Part shown: in pieces, positions 1 to 8,478 of the stretch | How the letters are laid out: every line of letters begins with the position of its first letter | Numbering within the stretch: position 1 is the stretch's first letter | NCBI GenBank assembly: GCA_049973945.1 | Contig: JBMFJH010000001.1 | Coordinates: forward strand, 1 to 64,000 | Length of the DNA stretch: 64,000 bases | Direction of reading: 5' to 3' | From: Acd1 sp049973945 | Lineage (GTDB): Archaea > Thermoproteota > Thermoprotei_A > Sulfolobales > Sulfolobaceae | Translations under genes and position numbers: made by a program | Notes under the pieces: model-generated | What the model was told of the DNA's origin: nothing | The model's database searches: none | What the model saw: only the letters and a program-made list of their open reading frames with translations

Positions 1-2
1 GG

Positions 3-611
3 AAAGTCGAGAGGGGGTTCTTCATAGCACTCAACAGGGACGACTTCGAAAACAAGTTCAACGAACTCGTAAAGCAAGGAATCATAGACGAAACTGACGT
101 CGACAAAATGGTTATTGAGGAGTACGTGCTCGGCGCCCACTTTAACTTAAACTACTTCTATTCGCCCCTTCATGACAGGGTTGAGTTAATCAGCATAGAC
201 AGAAGAATACAGAGCGATTTAGACTCCTTCTATAGATTGCCCGCAAGCGTTCAGCTTCAATTGGGCAGGCTTCCTCGATATATAGAAGTTGGTCATGAAC
301 CTGCGACGATACGGGAGTCCTTGCTGGAAAAAGTCTTCGAGATAGGTTACGAGTTTGTCGAGGCCACTAAGAGGCTTGAGCCTCCAGGAATCATAGGACC
401 TTTCACGCTTCAAGCAATGGCCACTCCAGACCTGGATCTAGTAGTTTTCGACGTAGCGCCGAGAATAGGAGGAGGCACTAACGTATACATGGGAATAGGC
501 AGCCAGTACAGCAAGCTCTACTTCGGATATCCTGTTAGTTTAGGAAGAAGAATTGCGATGGAAATCAAGGAGGCTATAAAGGCAAACGAGCTAGACGTTG
601 TGACCTCTTAG
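3..611 (+). CDS. purP: PurP, FAICAR synthetase (C-terminal part)
   Basis: The gene enters from outside the window; its frame is open from base 3 and 202 codons are visible. PurP is the archaeal ATP-grasp ligase that uses formate and ATP to turn AICAR into FAICAR in purine synthesis, replacing the PurH transformylase. The visible part has the family's C-terminal blocks: a PGIIGPF segment and the RIGGGTNVYMGIGSQYS block that helps form the nucleotide and substrate site, followed by a GRRIAMEIKEA helix. A first ATG occurs at 108 but the frame before it is clearly coding, so it is not the start. The purine gene purA follows on the same strand. Confidence 0.9.
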   Translation, partial: KVERGFFIALNRDDFENKFNELVKQGIIDETDVDKMVIEEYVLGAHFNLNYFYSPLHDRVELISIDRRIQSDLDSFYRLPASVQLQLGRLPRYIEVGHEPATIRESLLEKVFEIGYEFVEATKRLEPPGIIGPFTLQAMATPDLDLVVFDVAPRIGGGTNVYMGIGSQYSKLYFGYPVSLGRRIAMEIKEAIKANELDVVTS

Positions 612-617
612 TGCTCA

Positions 618-730
618 ACGTTAATTTATAATTATAATTTACGACAATATGAGACACTAGAGAATTTAAGCTTTGCTTGACTGGACGGAATTTATAATTA
701 TGGTTCACGACTGGCAACCCATTTATACCA
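618..730 (+). promoter_or_regulatory. purP-purA intergenic region with 13-nt AT repeat and TATA box
   Basis: This gap holds two identical copies of AATTTATAATTAT (623-635 and 689-701), each followed within a few bases by a (T/C)ACGAC element. A separate TTTATA-type box at about 722-729 lies about 35 nt before the purA ATG and fits a leaderless purA transcript. The repeats could be a second promoter or a regulator site. That role is inferred from repetition only. Confidence 0.45.
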
Positions 731-760
731 TTGAAAAAAGAGGGGCGAAAACGGTGTCTG

Positions 761-1777
761 ATGCTAGACATCGTTGTGGGCGGATTTTATGGCGACGAAG
801 GCAAGGGTAAAGTCCTCGCCTACCTTGGCTTGAAGGATTCGCCAGAGATTTCAGTAAGGACGGGCTCAGTAAACGCTGGACATACGGTAGTCTTTGAAGG
901 TAGAGTTTGGAAATTGAGGATTATACCCTCGGCCTTCGTGAACCCAAAAGTAAAGCTGGCGCTTGGACCTGGGGCTCTCACGTCCCTTGACGTTTTGCTG
1001 AGAGAAGTTAAAGAAACGGGAACCGCGAACAGACTGATGATCGATCCGCATGTCGGTATAATTACTGAAAAGGAAGCGGAGGAAGAGAAGGCTGACGAGT
1101 ACTTAATGAAAGTCGTAGGCAGCACTGGCTCGGGCACCGGGATGGCTGAGGCCAAGAGGATTCTCCGAAAGCTTAAGCTGGCGTCTGAATATAGCGAACT
1201 GAAAGAGTACATCCGGTCCGTCCCAGACGCCGTAATTCAAGCTGTGGAGTCGGGTAAGAAAGTCCTGGTAGAAGGTACTCAGGGCACCTACTTGAGTCTT
1301 TACCACGGCGAATACCCCTTTGTCACTAGTAGAAATACGACGGCTTCCGGCGTCCTGAGCGAGGTTGGAGTGGGACCGAAATACGTGGACCAGGTCATAG
1401 TCGTGTTCAAGGCTTACGTGACTCGCGTAGGAGGGGGACCACTCGAGGGAGAACTCTCGTGGGAGGAAGCACAGAGGCTTGGCATTGCGGAAGTCGCTAC
1501 CGTCACGGGCAGAAGAAGGAGGTCTGCGCCGTTTAACCTCAAGCTCGCGAAGGAGGCGGTCAAATTGAACTCTGCCACTCAGGTCGCAATAACTAAGTTA
1601 GACAGCTTATTCCCAGAGGCCAAGGGCGTGAAGGAGTATAATAAGTTGCCTCCCAAGGCGAAAGAGTGGCTCGATTCGATCGAATCGGAACTTAAGATCC
1701 CAATAACCCTCGTTGGTACGGGAGAGGACGCTCTCGAAATCATTGACGTAAGGAGGGAAAAGCTGGGGGTGATGTGA
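761..1777 (+). CDS. purA: Adenylosuccinate synthetase PurA (short archaeal form)
   Basis: PurA condenses IMP with aspartate using GTP to make adenylosuccinate, the first step toward AMP. I choose the ATG at 761 because the family motif GGFYGDEGKGK then sits at residues 7-17, and a TATA box lies about 35 nt upstream; an in-frame TTG at 731 would add a ten-residue tail with no family match. Other hallmarks are VNAGHTV, a GSTGSGTG loop and the TVTGRRRRSAPFN segment near the Asp/IMP site. At 338 residues it is the short form typical of thermophilic archaea, against about 430 in bacteria. Its stop directly abuts the next gene. Confidence 0.95.
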   Translation: MLDIVVGGFYGDEGKGKVLAYLGLKDSPEISVRTGSVNAGHTVVFEGRVWKLRIIPSAFVNPKVKLALGPGALTSLDVLLREVKETGTANRLMIDPHVGIITEKEAEEEKADEYLMKVVGSTGSGTGMAEAKRILRKLKLASEYSELKEYIRSVPDAVIQAVESGKKVLVEGTQGTYLSLYHGEYPFVTSRNTTASGVLSEVGVGPKYVDQVIVVFKAYVTRVGGGPLEGELSWEEAQRLGIAEVATVTGRRRRSAPFNLKLAKEAVKLNSATQVAITKLDSLFPEAKGVKEYNKLPPKAKEWLDSIESELKIPITLVGTGEDALEIIDVRREKLGVM

Positions 1778-3187
1778 GTGAAGGAGTTCGACGTTGCAAT
1801 CATAGGTGCAGGCCCGGCCGGCCTCTTCGCCGCGTACGAGCTTGCGAAACTAAAGACTGCCAAAAATTCCGACGTAAAGGTCGTTCTCATTGACAAAGGT
1901 CTAAGGCCTCTGAAAAGAACTTGTCCTCTTTTCTCTCCTAGAGAGAAGTGTACTTTCTGCAACCCGTGTAACATAACCTATGGAATAGGTGGTGCTGGGA
2001 CTTACAGTAGTGGCATTATCAACTTGAGGCCTGATATAGGCGGAGAGTTACACGAGATTACGAGGAGCTGGGATAAGGCGGAAGAATTGATCAATTATAT
2101 AGACGACGTCTTCGTGAAGTTCGGTGCTCCGAAGGACAGGTTGTTCGAACCGAATATGGAGAAAGTTAAGGAGATACAAAGGAGGGCAGCGAAGGTCGGT
2201 GCCGAATTCGTCCCGATTAGACAGAGACATATGGGCACCGACAAGACCCCGATAGTTATTGAGAACATACTTACATATGTAGAGCGTTCTGGAATATACG
2301 TCAGTGAATTAACAGATGTAAAGGAAATAATGAAGTCGAACGGAGGATTTGTACTGAAGTCCAACAAGGGCGAGTTCCACGCTAAGTATGTGCTTGCAGC
2401 CCCTGGAAGGGCGGGAGCCAGCTGGTTCCTCGAAGAGGCGAGGAAGCTGGGCGTGGACATGGTTCCTGGACCTTTGGATATAGGAGTGAGGGTCGAGGTC
2501 GAGAGCTTCGTTATGGAGGAGTTGACTTCCACGGTGTGGGATCCGAAGATCGTGATGTATACTAAGAGGTACGATGACAAAGTGAGGACGTTCTGCGTTA
2601 ATCCGAACGGCTTTATAATGAAAGAAGTTTACGACGATGGAACCATAGGCGTCAACGGCCAGACGTTTGCCGACAAGAAGAGCAAGAACACCAACTTCGC
2701 TTTCCTGACGACCATCAAGCTCTCGGACCCGCTCGAGGACACAATCGAATACGGGAAGAGTATTGCGAGACTAATGACCAGGTTAGGAGGCGAGAAACCG
2801 ATCATTCAAAGGTTAATAGATTTCGAGAAGGGCAGAAGAAGCACATGGGACAGGATCTCCAGGTCTACCGTTAAGCCGACGCTGAAGGACGTGACTCCAG
2901 GGGATATAAGCATGGGCTTGCCTTACAGAGTCGTAAGCAACATTATAGAAGGTTTAGAAAGGTTGGACTCGATAGCCCCTGGTATATACTCGTCGAACAC
3001 ACTTCTCTACGCGCCTGAGATTAAGTACTACAGTATGAGGGCGGTCGTCGACAGTAACTTGGAGACAGTAGTGGACAACCTCTTCGTTGCTGGAGACGGC
3101 GTAGGACTCTCGAGGGGCATAAACGTTGCTGCTGCTACTGGAGTAATCGCTGCCAGAGGAATAGCCATGAAACTGGGGATTTATTGA
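1778..3187 (+). CDS. FAD-dependent oxidoreductase with N-terminal cysteine cluster
   Basis: The 469-residue protein begins with a Rossmann FAD motif (IIGAGPAGLFAAYELA, residues 8-23) and has a C-terminal LFVAGDGVGLSRG block of the kind that contacts FAD. Cysteines at 49, 58, 61 and 64 form a CX8CX2CX2C group that could bind a metal or an Fe-S cluster. It resembles the archaeal FAD-dependent dehydrogenase family COG2509; the substrate is unknown. The GTG start immediately follows the purA stop, so the two are probably co-transcribed. Whether it is linked to purine metabolism cannot be told from sequence. Confidence 0.75.
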   Translation: MKEFDVAIIGAGPAGLFAAYELAKLKTAKNSDVKVVLIDKGLRPLKRTCPLFSPREKCTFCNPCNITYGIGGAGTYSSGIINLRPDIGGELHEITRSWDKAEELINYIDDVFVKFGAPKDRLFEPNMEKVKEIQRRAAKVGAEFVPIRQRHMGTDKTPIVIENILTYVERSGIYVSELTDVKEIMKSNGGFVLKSNKGEFHAKYVLAAPGRAGASWFLEEARKLGVDMVPGPLDIGVRVEVESFVMEELTSTVWDPKIVMYTKRYDDKVRTFCVNPNGFIMKEVYDDGTIGVNGQTFADKKSKNTNFAFLTTIKLSDPLEDTIEYGKSIARLMTRLGGEKPIIQRLIDFEKGRRSTWDRISRSTVKPTLKDVTPGDISMGLPYRVVSNIIEGLERLDSIAPGIYSSNTLLYAPEIKYYSMRAVVDSNLETVVDNLFVAGDGVGLSRGINVAAATGVIAARGIAMKLGIY

Positions 3188-3273
3188 TCTTTTTTGTTTT
3201 GATCTTTCCAGATTACATGCCGATCGCTTAATTTCATTGATTTATATTATGAAACGCTTACCATTATGGAAAT

Positions 3274-4224
3274 ATGGAGCTGAGCGAACTCGACAAAAGG
3301 CTAATCATGGAGCTACAATACTCCTTTCCGCTTGACAAGCGTCCTTATGCCGAGATTGGTAGGCGCTTAGGGCTTTCAGAAAACGAGGTCTTGAACAGGG
3401 TAAAAGGCCTGATTGACTCTGGCATTGTTAAACGCGTAGGAATGTACGTTAGTTTCCGGGCAAAGGGGATGGACTCTGCTCTTGTAGCGGCTCGGATTTC
3501 TCCTGAAAAAATAGAAAAATTTAGAAGAATAGCTCTAGAAATCAAGGAATTGACTCATAATTATATTAGAATTCATCCGAGATATAATGTATGGTACGTC
3601 ATTAAAGCAGAGAACAGAGAGAAACTGACGGCCTGGATCGACGATCTCATGAAACAGGCTGAAGCCGAGGACTACGTCATCCTATACTCTGAACAAACGC
3701 TTAAGCTCAGCGTGAAGTACGACGTAATTAGGGGTATCTCCTACAGTGAACCCAGAGTGCCCAAAGATCCTGGAAGGGTCGATTACCCTCAAAATGTGCT
3801 AAGCGAGCTGTCTAAGCCTTTCCCACTCGTTCCTAGGCCTTTCGAGGAGTTGGGCAAGAGGATTGGAATGACAGAGGACGAAGTGATAGAGGTAATATCG
3901 AAGTTAAGGTCTATAGGTGCAGTTAGGGACTTCGGGGCTACGGTGAACGGTGAGAGTGTTGGCATAAAGGAGAACGGAATGATGATGGTCTCTGCGGAGA
4001 ACTTGGAAGAGGCCTGTGAAGGTCTAGCGAAGGTAAGGGAAACTACACACGTCGTTTTACGTAGCTCTAACAAGCCGTGGGAATACTTGTGTTACGCAAT
4101 GCTTCACGCCAGATCCAAATCCTTGATCCTTGACACCGCGTTTAGAATAGCAGAAGACCTGAACGTGAAGAGTTACATGGTGTTGTTCAGCGTCGAGAAC
4201 CTCAAGCCCGGTATTGTGATCTAG
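3274..4224 (+). CDS. Fused AhbA/AhbB-like siroheme decarboxylase (Lrp/AsnC fold)
   Basis: The 316-residue protein contains two tandem HTH plus Lrp/AsnC-like units. The first carries the THNYIR...YNVWYV signature (residues 94-108) seen in AhbA/NirL-type proteins. The second has a W-x-Y-x2-YAML-HAR block near residues 260-275, as in AhbB/NirD-type proteins. In the family, AhbA and AhbB together decarboxylate siroheme to didecarboxysiroheme in the alternative heme pathway. A fusion would make both halves from one gene. A TATA-like TTTATATTA (3241-3249) is about 28 nt before the ATG. A plain Lrp-type regulator is the alternative, but the histidine and aromatic signatures favour the enzyme. Confidence 0.72.
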   Translation: MELSELDKRLIMELQYSFPLDKRPYAEIGRRLGLSENEVLNRVKGLIDSGIVKRVGMYVSFRAKGMDSALVAARISPEKIEKFRRIALEIKELTHNYIRIHPRYNVWYVIKAENREKLTAWIDDLMKQAEAEDYVILYSEQTLKLSVKYDVIRGISYSEPRVPKDPGRVDYPQNVLSELSKPFPLVPRPFEELGKRIGMTEDEVIEVISKLRSIGAVRDFGATVNGESVGIKENGMMMVSAENLEEACEGLAKVRETTHVVLRSSNKPWEYLCYAMLHARSKSLILDTAFRIAEDLNVKSYMVLFSVENLKPGIVI

Positions 4225-5023
4225 ACTTCACGAAGCTACCTTTTACCTTCAAAAGCTCGGTAACCTCTTTTAGTTCCTCGATTGTTTTTTGTACTTTCCT
4301 TGAGGACAGTGAACCTTCGAATTCCACATAAAAGTAATATCTCCACGGGATTGACTTCAGTGGCCTAGAGTAGATCATTGTGAGGTTTATCCTATGCCTA
4401 TAAAAGTGGCCGAGGGTGTGATAAAGTCCACCAGGCCTATGTGGCACTGTCATGAACACTAGAGTTTTCTCACCCACTTTTCTCATATTCTTCGAAATGA
4501 TGAAGAACCTCGTGATGTTGTTAGAAGTGGATTGAACGTTCCTGTAAAGTACCTTCAAGCCGTAAATTTTCGCCGCATGCTCTGAGCATAACGCTGCACC
4601 TCCTGGATCCTTGGACGCAATCATTGCCCCTTTCGACGTGCTCTCGACGGGGATAACGTCCTCGATTTCTATGCCTATTTCTTTCAGCTTATCCTTCGCC
4701 TCGGAATAAGCGTAGTGTTGAGCGTATAGCCTCTGAATTCTCCTTACGTTTCTCAAGGCCTTGTTCACTGCTAGTACTATCTCAACCTTCAGCTCTATCT
4801 CCCTATTTACGTAAATCCCATCACGAATGAACAAGTTGTCCAACGTTTCATGAACAGGTCCTTCTATCGAGTTCTCAATCGGGACTATACCCACGGCCTT
4901 TTCACTCACGCTTGCTTCCACTCTTTCGAAGACCTCGGTTATTGTCCTAGCCTCTATTTTCACGCCCTTTAATCTAGAGGCTATCTCATACGAGAAGCTT
5001 CCTTTGGGGCCTAAGTAGTAAAT
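4202..5023 (-). CDS. pheA: Prephenate dehydratase PheA, unusual start
   Basis: PheA converts prephenate to phenylpyruvate for phenylalanine synthesis. The catalytic half has the STSNNITRFF motif, and a C-terminal ACT domain follows with the HRPGGLYHTLGHF element that binds phenylalanine for feedback control. The first GTG in frame (4963) cuts off the conserved N-terminal strand YLGPKGSFSYE. That strand is encoded immediately upstream (about 4980-5023), so the real protein starts near 5023-5028. In frame the only candidate is ATT at 5023. An ATG at 5028 is one base out of frame, and a TATA box (about 5059-5065) is placed to serve it. A one-base loss in the TTT run is possible. Confidence 0.85.
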   Translation of the reverse strand: MYYLGPKGSFSYEIASRLKGVKIEARTITEVFERVEASVSEKAVGIVPIENSIEGPVHETLDNLFIRDGIYVNREIELKVEIVLAVNKALRNVRRIQRLYAQHYAYSEAKDKLKEIGIEIEDVIPVESTSKGAMIASKDPGGAALCSEHAAKIYGLKVLYRNVQSTSNNITRFFIISKNMRKVGEKTLVFMTVPHRPGGLYHTLGHFYRHRINLTMIYSRPLKSIPWRYYFYVEFEGSLSSRKVQKTIEELKEVTELLKVKGSFVKSRSQYRA

Positions 5024-5078
5024 TCCATGTGGATCGGTACATAAGATTGGAAAAACCGTTATAAGATTATGGGATGTT

Positions 5079-6302
5079 TTAATCCACTATCGAGGCCTCT
5101 ATTCCTTGAGACAGGACCCTGTTGAAGAACTCCTCTAAATATGACGTCTCAGGGACCTCGAAGGTGACGTAAATCTTCGTATAGCCGGGTGGCACGTCAG
5201 AGCTAATTCTATCATGAACTACCTCAACCACGTTACCTTTTATCGCAGCGACCTGGCTTAATATTTTATTTAAGTATCCAGGTTTGTCAGGAACTATGAC
5301 TTTTACCTTGACGACTCTCCTGGTTTGGTAGAGCACTTTCTCAATGATCCTTGACAGTAAAGATGTGTCGACGTTGCCACCGCTTAGGACTACAGCCACT
5401 CTGCTTCCAGGACTTAGCTTTACCTCTCCCTTGAGTACTGCCGCTAGGGAGGCCGCTCCGGCTCCCTCAACGAGAGTCTTCGCGCGTTCTAAAAGTAAAT
5501 ACATTGCTTCTGTTATTTCGAAGTCATCGACGAGAACGATGTCATCAACTAAAGAGTTCACAATTTCAAACGTAAGTTCTGACGGCGATTTCACGAGTAT
5601 TCCGTCGGCTATCGAGAAACTCGGTTCCACCTCGACCAATCTGCCTAGACTCTTCGATACCTTAAAGGATGGAGAAGATACGGACTGAACACCTATGACC
5701 TTCACATTCGGATTTCTGACCTTAGCCGCTATCGCTATTCCCGATATTAATCCACCACCTCCTATCGGCACAATTATGGCATCGAGGTCTTGGACTGGGA
5801 GCTCTAGACCGAGAGTGCCCTGACCCCATATTACTTCAGGATCAGCATAAGGATGGACAAGCGTTAACCCCTCCTCCCTAATTATCTCTTGGGCCTTCTC
5901 CATACTTTCATGCAAGTAGTGGCCATACTGAATAACCTGTGCGCCGTAGGACTTCGTAGCTAAGTACTTAGACACGGGGGCCGTTTCTGGCATAACTATC
6001 ACGGACCTGATGCCCAACTTGCTTGCTGCATACGCTACTCCTTGAGCGTGATTTCCTGCAGAAACGGCGATGACCCCCTTCCTCTTTTCCTGCTCGCCCA
6101 GACGAATTATCCTAGAGAACGCTCCTCTGACCTTAAATGATCCAGTCTTCTGCAAATTCTCCATTTTTAAATAAACTTTGTATCCAGTCTTATTAGAGAA
6201 AGTCGTGGAATAATCGAAAGGTGTCTCATGAATGAACCCGTTTATCAGATGCTTCGTTTCGACAATTTTCTTGTAGAACTCGTTTATGTCGAATCGCGCC
6301 AT
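5079..6302 (-). CDS. ilvA: Threonine dehydratase with ACT domain
   Basis: This PLP enzyme deaminates threonine to 2-oxobutanoate, the entry to isoleucine synthesis. The PLP-binding lysine is K57 in TGSFKVRGA, and the glycine-rich phosphate loop GGGGLISG lies near residue 180. A catalytic core of about 310 residues is followed by a C-terminal ACT-like domain (about 330-405), as in the biosynthetic or TdcB-like forms with effector control. The length of 407 residues matches this architecture. It lies just upstream of pheA on the same strand, and pheA appears to have its own TATA box in the gap, so the two need not be an operon. Confidence 0.92.
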   Translation of the reverse strand: MARFDINEFYKKIVETKHLINGFIHETPFDYSTTFSNKTGYKVYLKMENLQKTGSFKVRGAFSRIIRLGEQEKRKGVIAVSAGNHAQGVAYAASKLGIRSVIVMPETAPVSKYLATKSYGAQVIQYGHYLHESMEKAQEIIREEGLTLVHPYADPEVIWGQGTLGLELPVQDLDAIIVPIGGGGLISGIAIAAKVRNPNVKVIGVQSVSSPSFKVSKSLGRLVEVEPSFSIADGILVKSPSELTFEIVNSLVDDIVLVDDFEITEAMYLLLERAKTLVEGAGAASLAAVLKGEVKLSPGSRVAVVLSGGNVDTSLLSRIIEKVLYQTRRVVKVKVIVPDKPGYLNKILSQVAAIKGNVVEVVHDRISSDVPPGYTKIYVTFEVPETSYLEEFFNRVLSQGIEASIVD

Positions 6303-6321
6303 TTGTCAAACCCTGCCGTCA

Positions 6322-6843
6322 TCACTTCTCAGAGTTCGAGGGCCTCTTCATCTCATCCTCGAAACCTTTCTTTAATTTTTGGTAAGTAGTATCCAAGTCT
6401 TCAGGTAAAACCTTTGTGTTGCCTATGACTGGCATGAAGTTAGCGTCGCCGTTCCAACGAGGTACAACGTGAACGTGAACGTGCGCCTCCACTCCAGCGC
6501 CTGCAGCCCTTCCGATATTAATACCGATGTTGAATCCGTCAGGGCGATAAATTCTCCTCATGACCCTTAAGGTGATTTTAACCAGCTCGAAGAGTTCTTC
6601 CGCCTCTTCACGAGTTAACGCTTCTATTGTGCCTACGTGTCTATAAGGAGAAATCATGACGTGACCAGGATTGTAAGGGAATATGTTCAGTATCACGAAA
6701 TTGTGCCTACCGCGATAAACAACGTAGTTCATTTCATCTTTATTCTCATTCACCGCTTTGCAGAAAATACATATGTCTTCAGTCTTCTTCTTAGAAGCGT
6801 CAGAAACGTACTTCGATCTCCAGGGTGCCCAAAGCACTTCCAT
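6322..6843 (-). CDS. HIT-family nucleotide hydrolase/transferase
   Basis: HIT proteins hydrolyse or transfer nucleoside phosphates such as Ap4A or AMP conjugates, using a central histidine of the triad. The triad HVHVHVVP is at residues 121-128 of the 173-residue form. A CxxC pair at residues 25 and 28 suggests a structural zinc, common in archaeal and bacterial members. I choose the ATG at 6843 because homologues characteristically begin close to MEVLWAPWR; an upstream TTG (6861) would only add six residues. It is 19 nt downstream of ilvA's start codon and 31 nt from radA's stop, in a run of minus-strand genes. Confidence 0.88.
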   Translation of the reverse strand: MEVLWAPWRSKYVSDASKKKTEDICIFCKAVNENKDEMNYVVYRGRHNFVILNIFPYNPGHVMISPYRHVGTIEALTREEAEELFELVKITLRVMRRIYRPDGFNIGINIGRAAGAGVEAHVHVHVVPRWNGDANFMPVIGNTKVLPEDLDTTYQKLKKGFEDEMKRPSNSEK

Positions 6844-6874
6844 ATAGTGGGGTCTACTCAAAAAGTGTTAAATT

Positions 6875-7894
6875 TCACTCTTCTGCGTCCCTGACGCCTT
6901 CCTCAGTTATCGCGAACACCACTTCGCCTTCCGGCAGGTGAGGAGCGTCGACTATCCTAGCTATCCTCTTGTTTCCTCTACTCTTCTTCAATTGCACCCT
7001 CACGCCTGGCACGTGATAAAGTGTGTGGCCACCCACTGCCTGGGTTGGGTCACCGTAGAACATGTCGGGCCTTGCCATAACTTGGTTAGTTATCACCACG
7101 GCAAGGTTGTACATCTCCGCTAGCCTCACTAACTGATGAAGATGCCTGTTCAGCTTCTGTTGCCTAGCTGCTAAGTTCTCCCTTCCTGGATATTCCGCCC
7201 TGAAGTGGGAAGTCACGGAGTCGACTATTACCAACTTAATTGAAGGATCTTTGCTTATCAGCTCTTGAAGGTCTTCAACTATAGCTATCTGGTGGTCCGA
7301 ATTGATGGCCCTCATGTAGTATATGTTGCTCTCTACCTGGTCTGGATCCAGTCCTAACGCTTTAGCCATATTCTCTATTCTTTCCCACCTGAAAGTTCCC
7401 TCCGTATCTATGTAGACGGCCTTGCCATTTAATCCGCCCCTTTCAAAGGGTAACTGAACGTTGACGCTGAGCTGATGACATAACTGAGTCTTACCCGAAC
7501 CGAACTCACCAAAGAACTCTGTCATGGTTCTTGTTTCTATTCCGCCCCCCAGTAGCCCGTCTAGGGCCTGACTGCCGGTAGTTATTTTCCTCGTGTTTAG
7601 CCTTTCTTTCTTTAGCTCTAACGCCGTCTTGAACCTTATATCTAAGGCTTCCCTTGCCTCTTTGATTATCCTCTGTGCAGTTGAAAGCGGAATGCCAGCC
7701 GCGGTGCTGAGCTCCTGAGGAGATGCCACTGCTATCGACTCGAGAGTAGTATACCCGGCCTCGTTCAGCTTACTAAGCACGGCTGGGCCTACTCCTGGTA
7801 AGTCAGCTAGGGTCTTCACTTTCTTTGCGCCATTACCAGAGGATGTTATGTTTTCCTGAGAGGCCATGCCGCTATCCCTGTTGATCTCTTGCAT
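6875..7894 (-). CDS. radA: RadA recombinase
   Basis: RadA is the archaeal RecA/Rad51 homologue that forms filaments on single-stranded DNA and carries out strand exchange in repair. An N-terminal helix-hairpin-helix domain (about residues 28-85) precedes the ATPase core with Walker A GEFGSGKT (129-136). The core also has the DSVTSHFRAEYPGRENLA segment and the ITNQVMARPD L2 region. The end, EGVRDAEE, is nearly invariant in Sulfolobales. The listed start gives 339 residues. An internal ATG at 7867 would give 330, closer to the 324 I recall for Sulfolobus, so the first nine residues are uncertain. Confidence 0.96.
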   Translation of the reverse strand: MQEINRDSGMASQENITSSGNGAKKVKTLADLPGVGPAVLSKLNEAGYTTLESIAVASPQELSTAAGIPLSTAQRIIKEAREALDIRFKTALELKKERLNTRKITTGSQALDGLLGGGIETRTMTEFFGEFGSGKTQLCHQLSVNVQLPFERGGLNGKAVYIDTEGTFRWERIENMAKALGLDPDQVESNIYYMRAINSDHQIAIVEDLQELISKDPSIKLVIVDSVTSHFRAEYPGRENLAARQQKLNRHLHQLVRLAEMYNLAVVITNQVMARPDMFYGDPTQAVGGHTLYHVPGVRVQLKKSRGNKRIARIVDAPHLPEGEVVFAITEEGVRDAEE

Positions 7895-7905
7895 GTCCTA
7901 ATAAC

Positions 7906-8478
7906 CTATTCGCCTCTTCTTAAATACCATCCTACATCTAAAACGGGTACTATTCGTGCCTTCTTACCCACTATAATTATTCTAACAAAAGCTAGAAATA
8001 GTCCGCTTTCTGAGTAGACAAGAAACGTAGTTCTTTCATTTGACTCTTTCGTCGTATACTTAGAGACGTTCAGGTCCTCTATTCTCATTTCTATCTGTCT
8101 GCCATAAGTCAGTTTCTCCCCCAGCTTATCTTTTAATACGATTTTATTACCGCAATCGGTCAAAAAAGTAGCTAGATATATAAGTGGTTTAATGTTAAAT
8201 TTTTTCCGATCTGTATTGTCAAGAATTACAAGAGGTATTCCGACACAGTACGGATGAATACCAGCTTGCTTGAGGTTCTCAAGGATCCCCTCGAGCCTTT
8301 CCGCGTTGCCACCGAAAAAGCACACAGTTGAGTATTCGCCTTCTAGCAAGTACAACTTGTCTTCGGGAAGCGCGAAATTTTCCTTACAACCAAATTCTTC
8401 TTTAATTTTTCTAACTAATTGAATATATAATTGATGGTTTATCTTTTTGATTTTCAACTCTCTTTCTTTACTCGACAT
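7906..8478 (-). CDS. Nip7-like PUA-domain protein
   Basis: The 190-residue protein ends with a compact PUA-like domain whose last strands read VLDVGWYLRRGE, a pattern typical of the Nip7 family of ribosome-biogenesis factors. The N-terminal 100 residues are alpha/beta with no motif I can name. Family members bind RNA through the PUA domain. The gene overlaps the downstream end of the RNA m5C methyltransferase gene by 25 nt, so the two are probably translated from one mRNA and may act on the same RNA. The Nip7 assignment is from pattern only. Confidence 0.6.
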   Translation of the reverse strand: MSSKERELKIKKINHQLYIQLVRKIKEEFGCKENFALPEDKLYLLEGEYSTVCFFGGNAERLEGILENLKQAGIHPYCVGIPLVILDNTDRKKFNIKPLIYLATFLTDCGNKIVLKDKLGEKLTYGRQIEMRIEDLNVSKYTTKESNERTTFLVYSESGLFLAFVRIIIVGKKARIVPVLDVGWYLRRGE

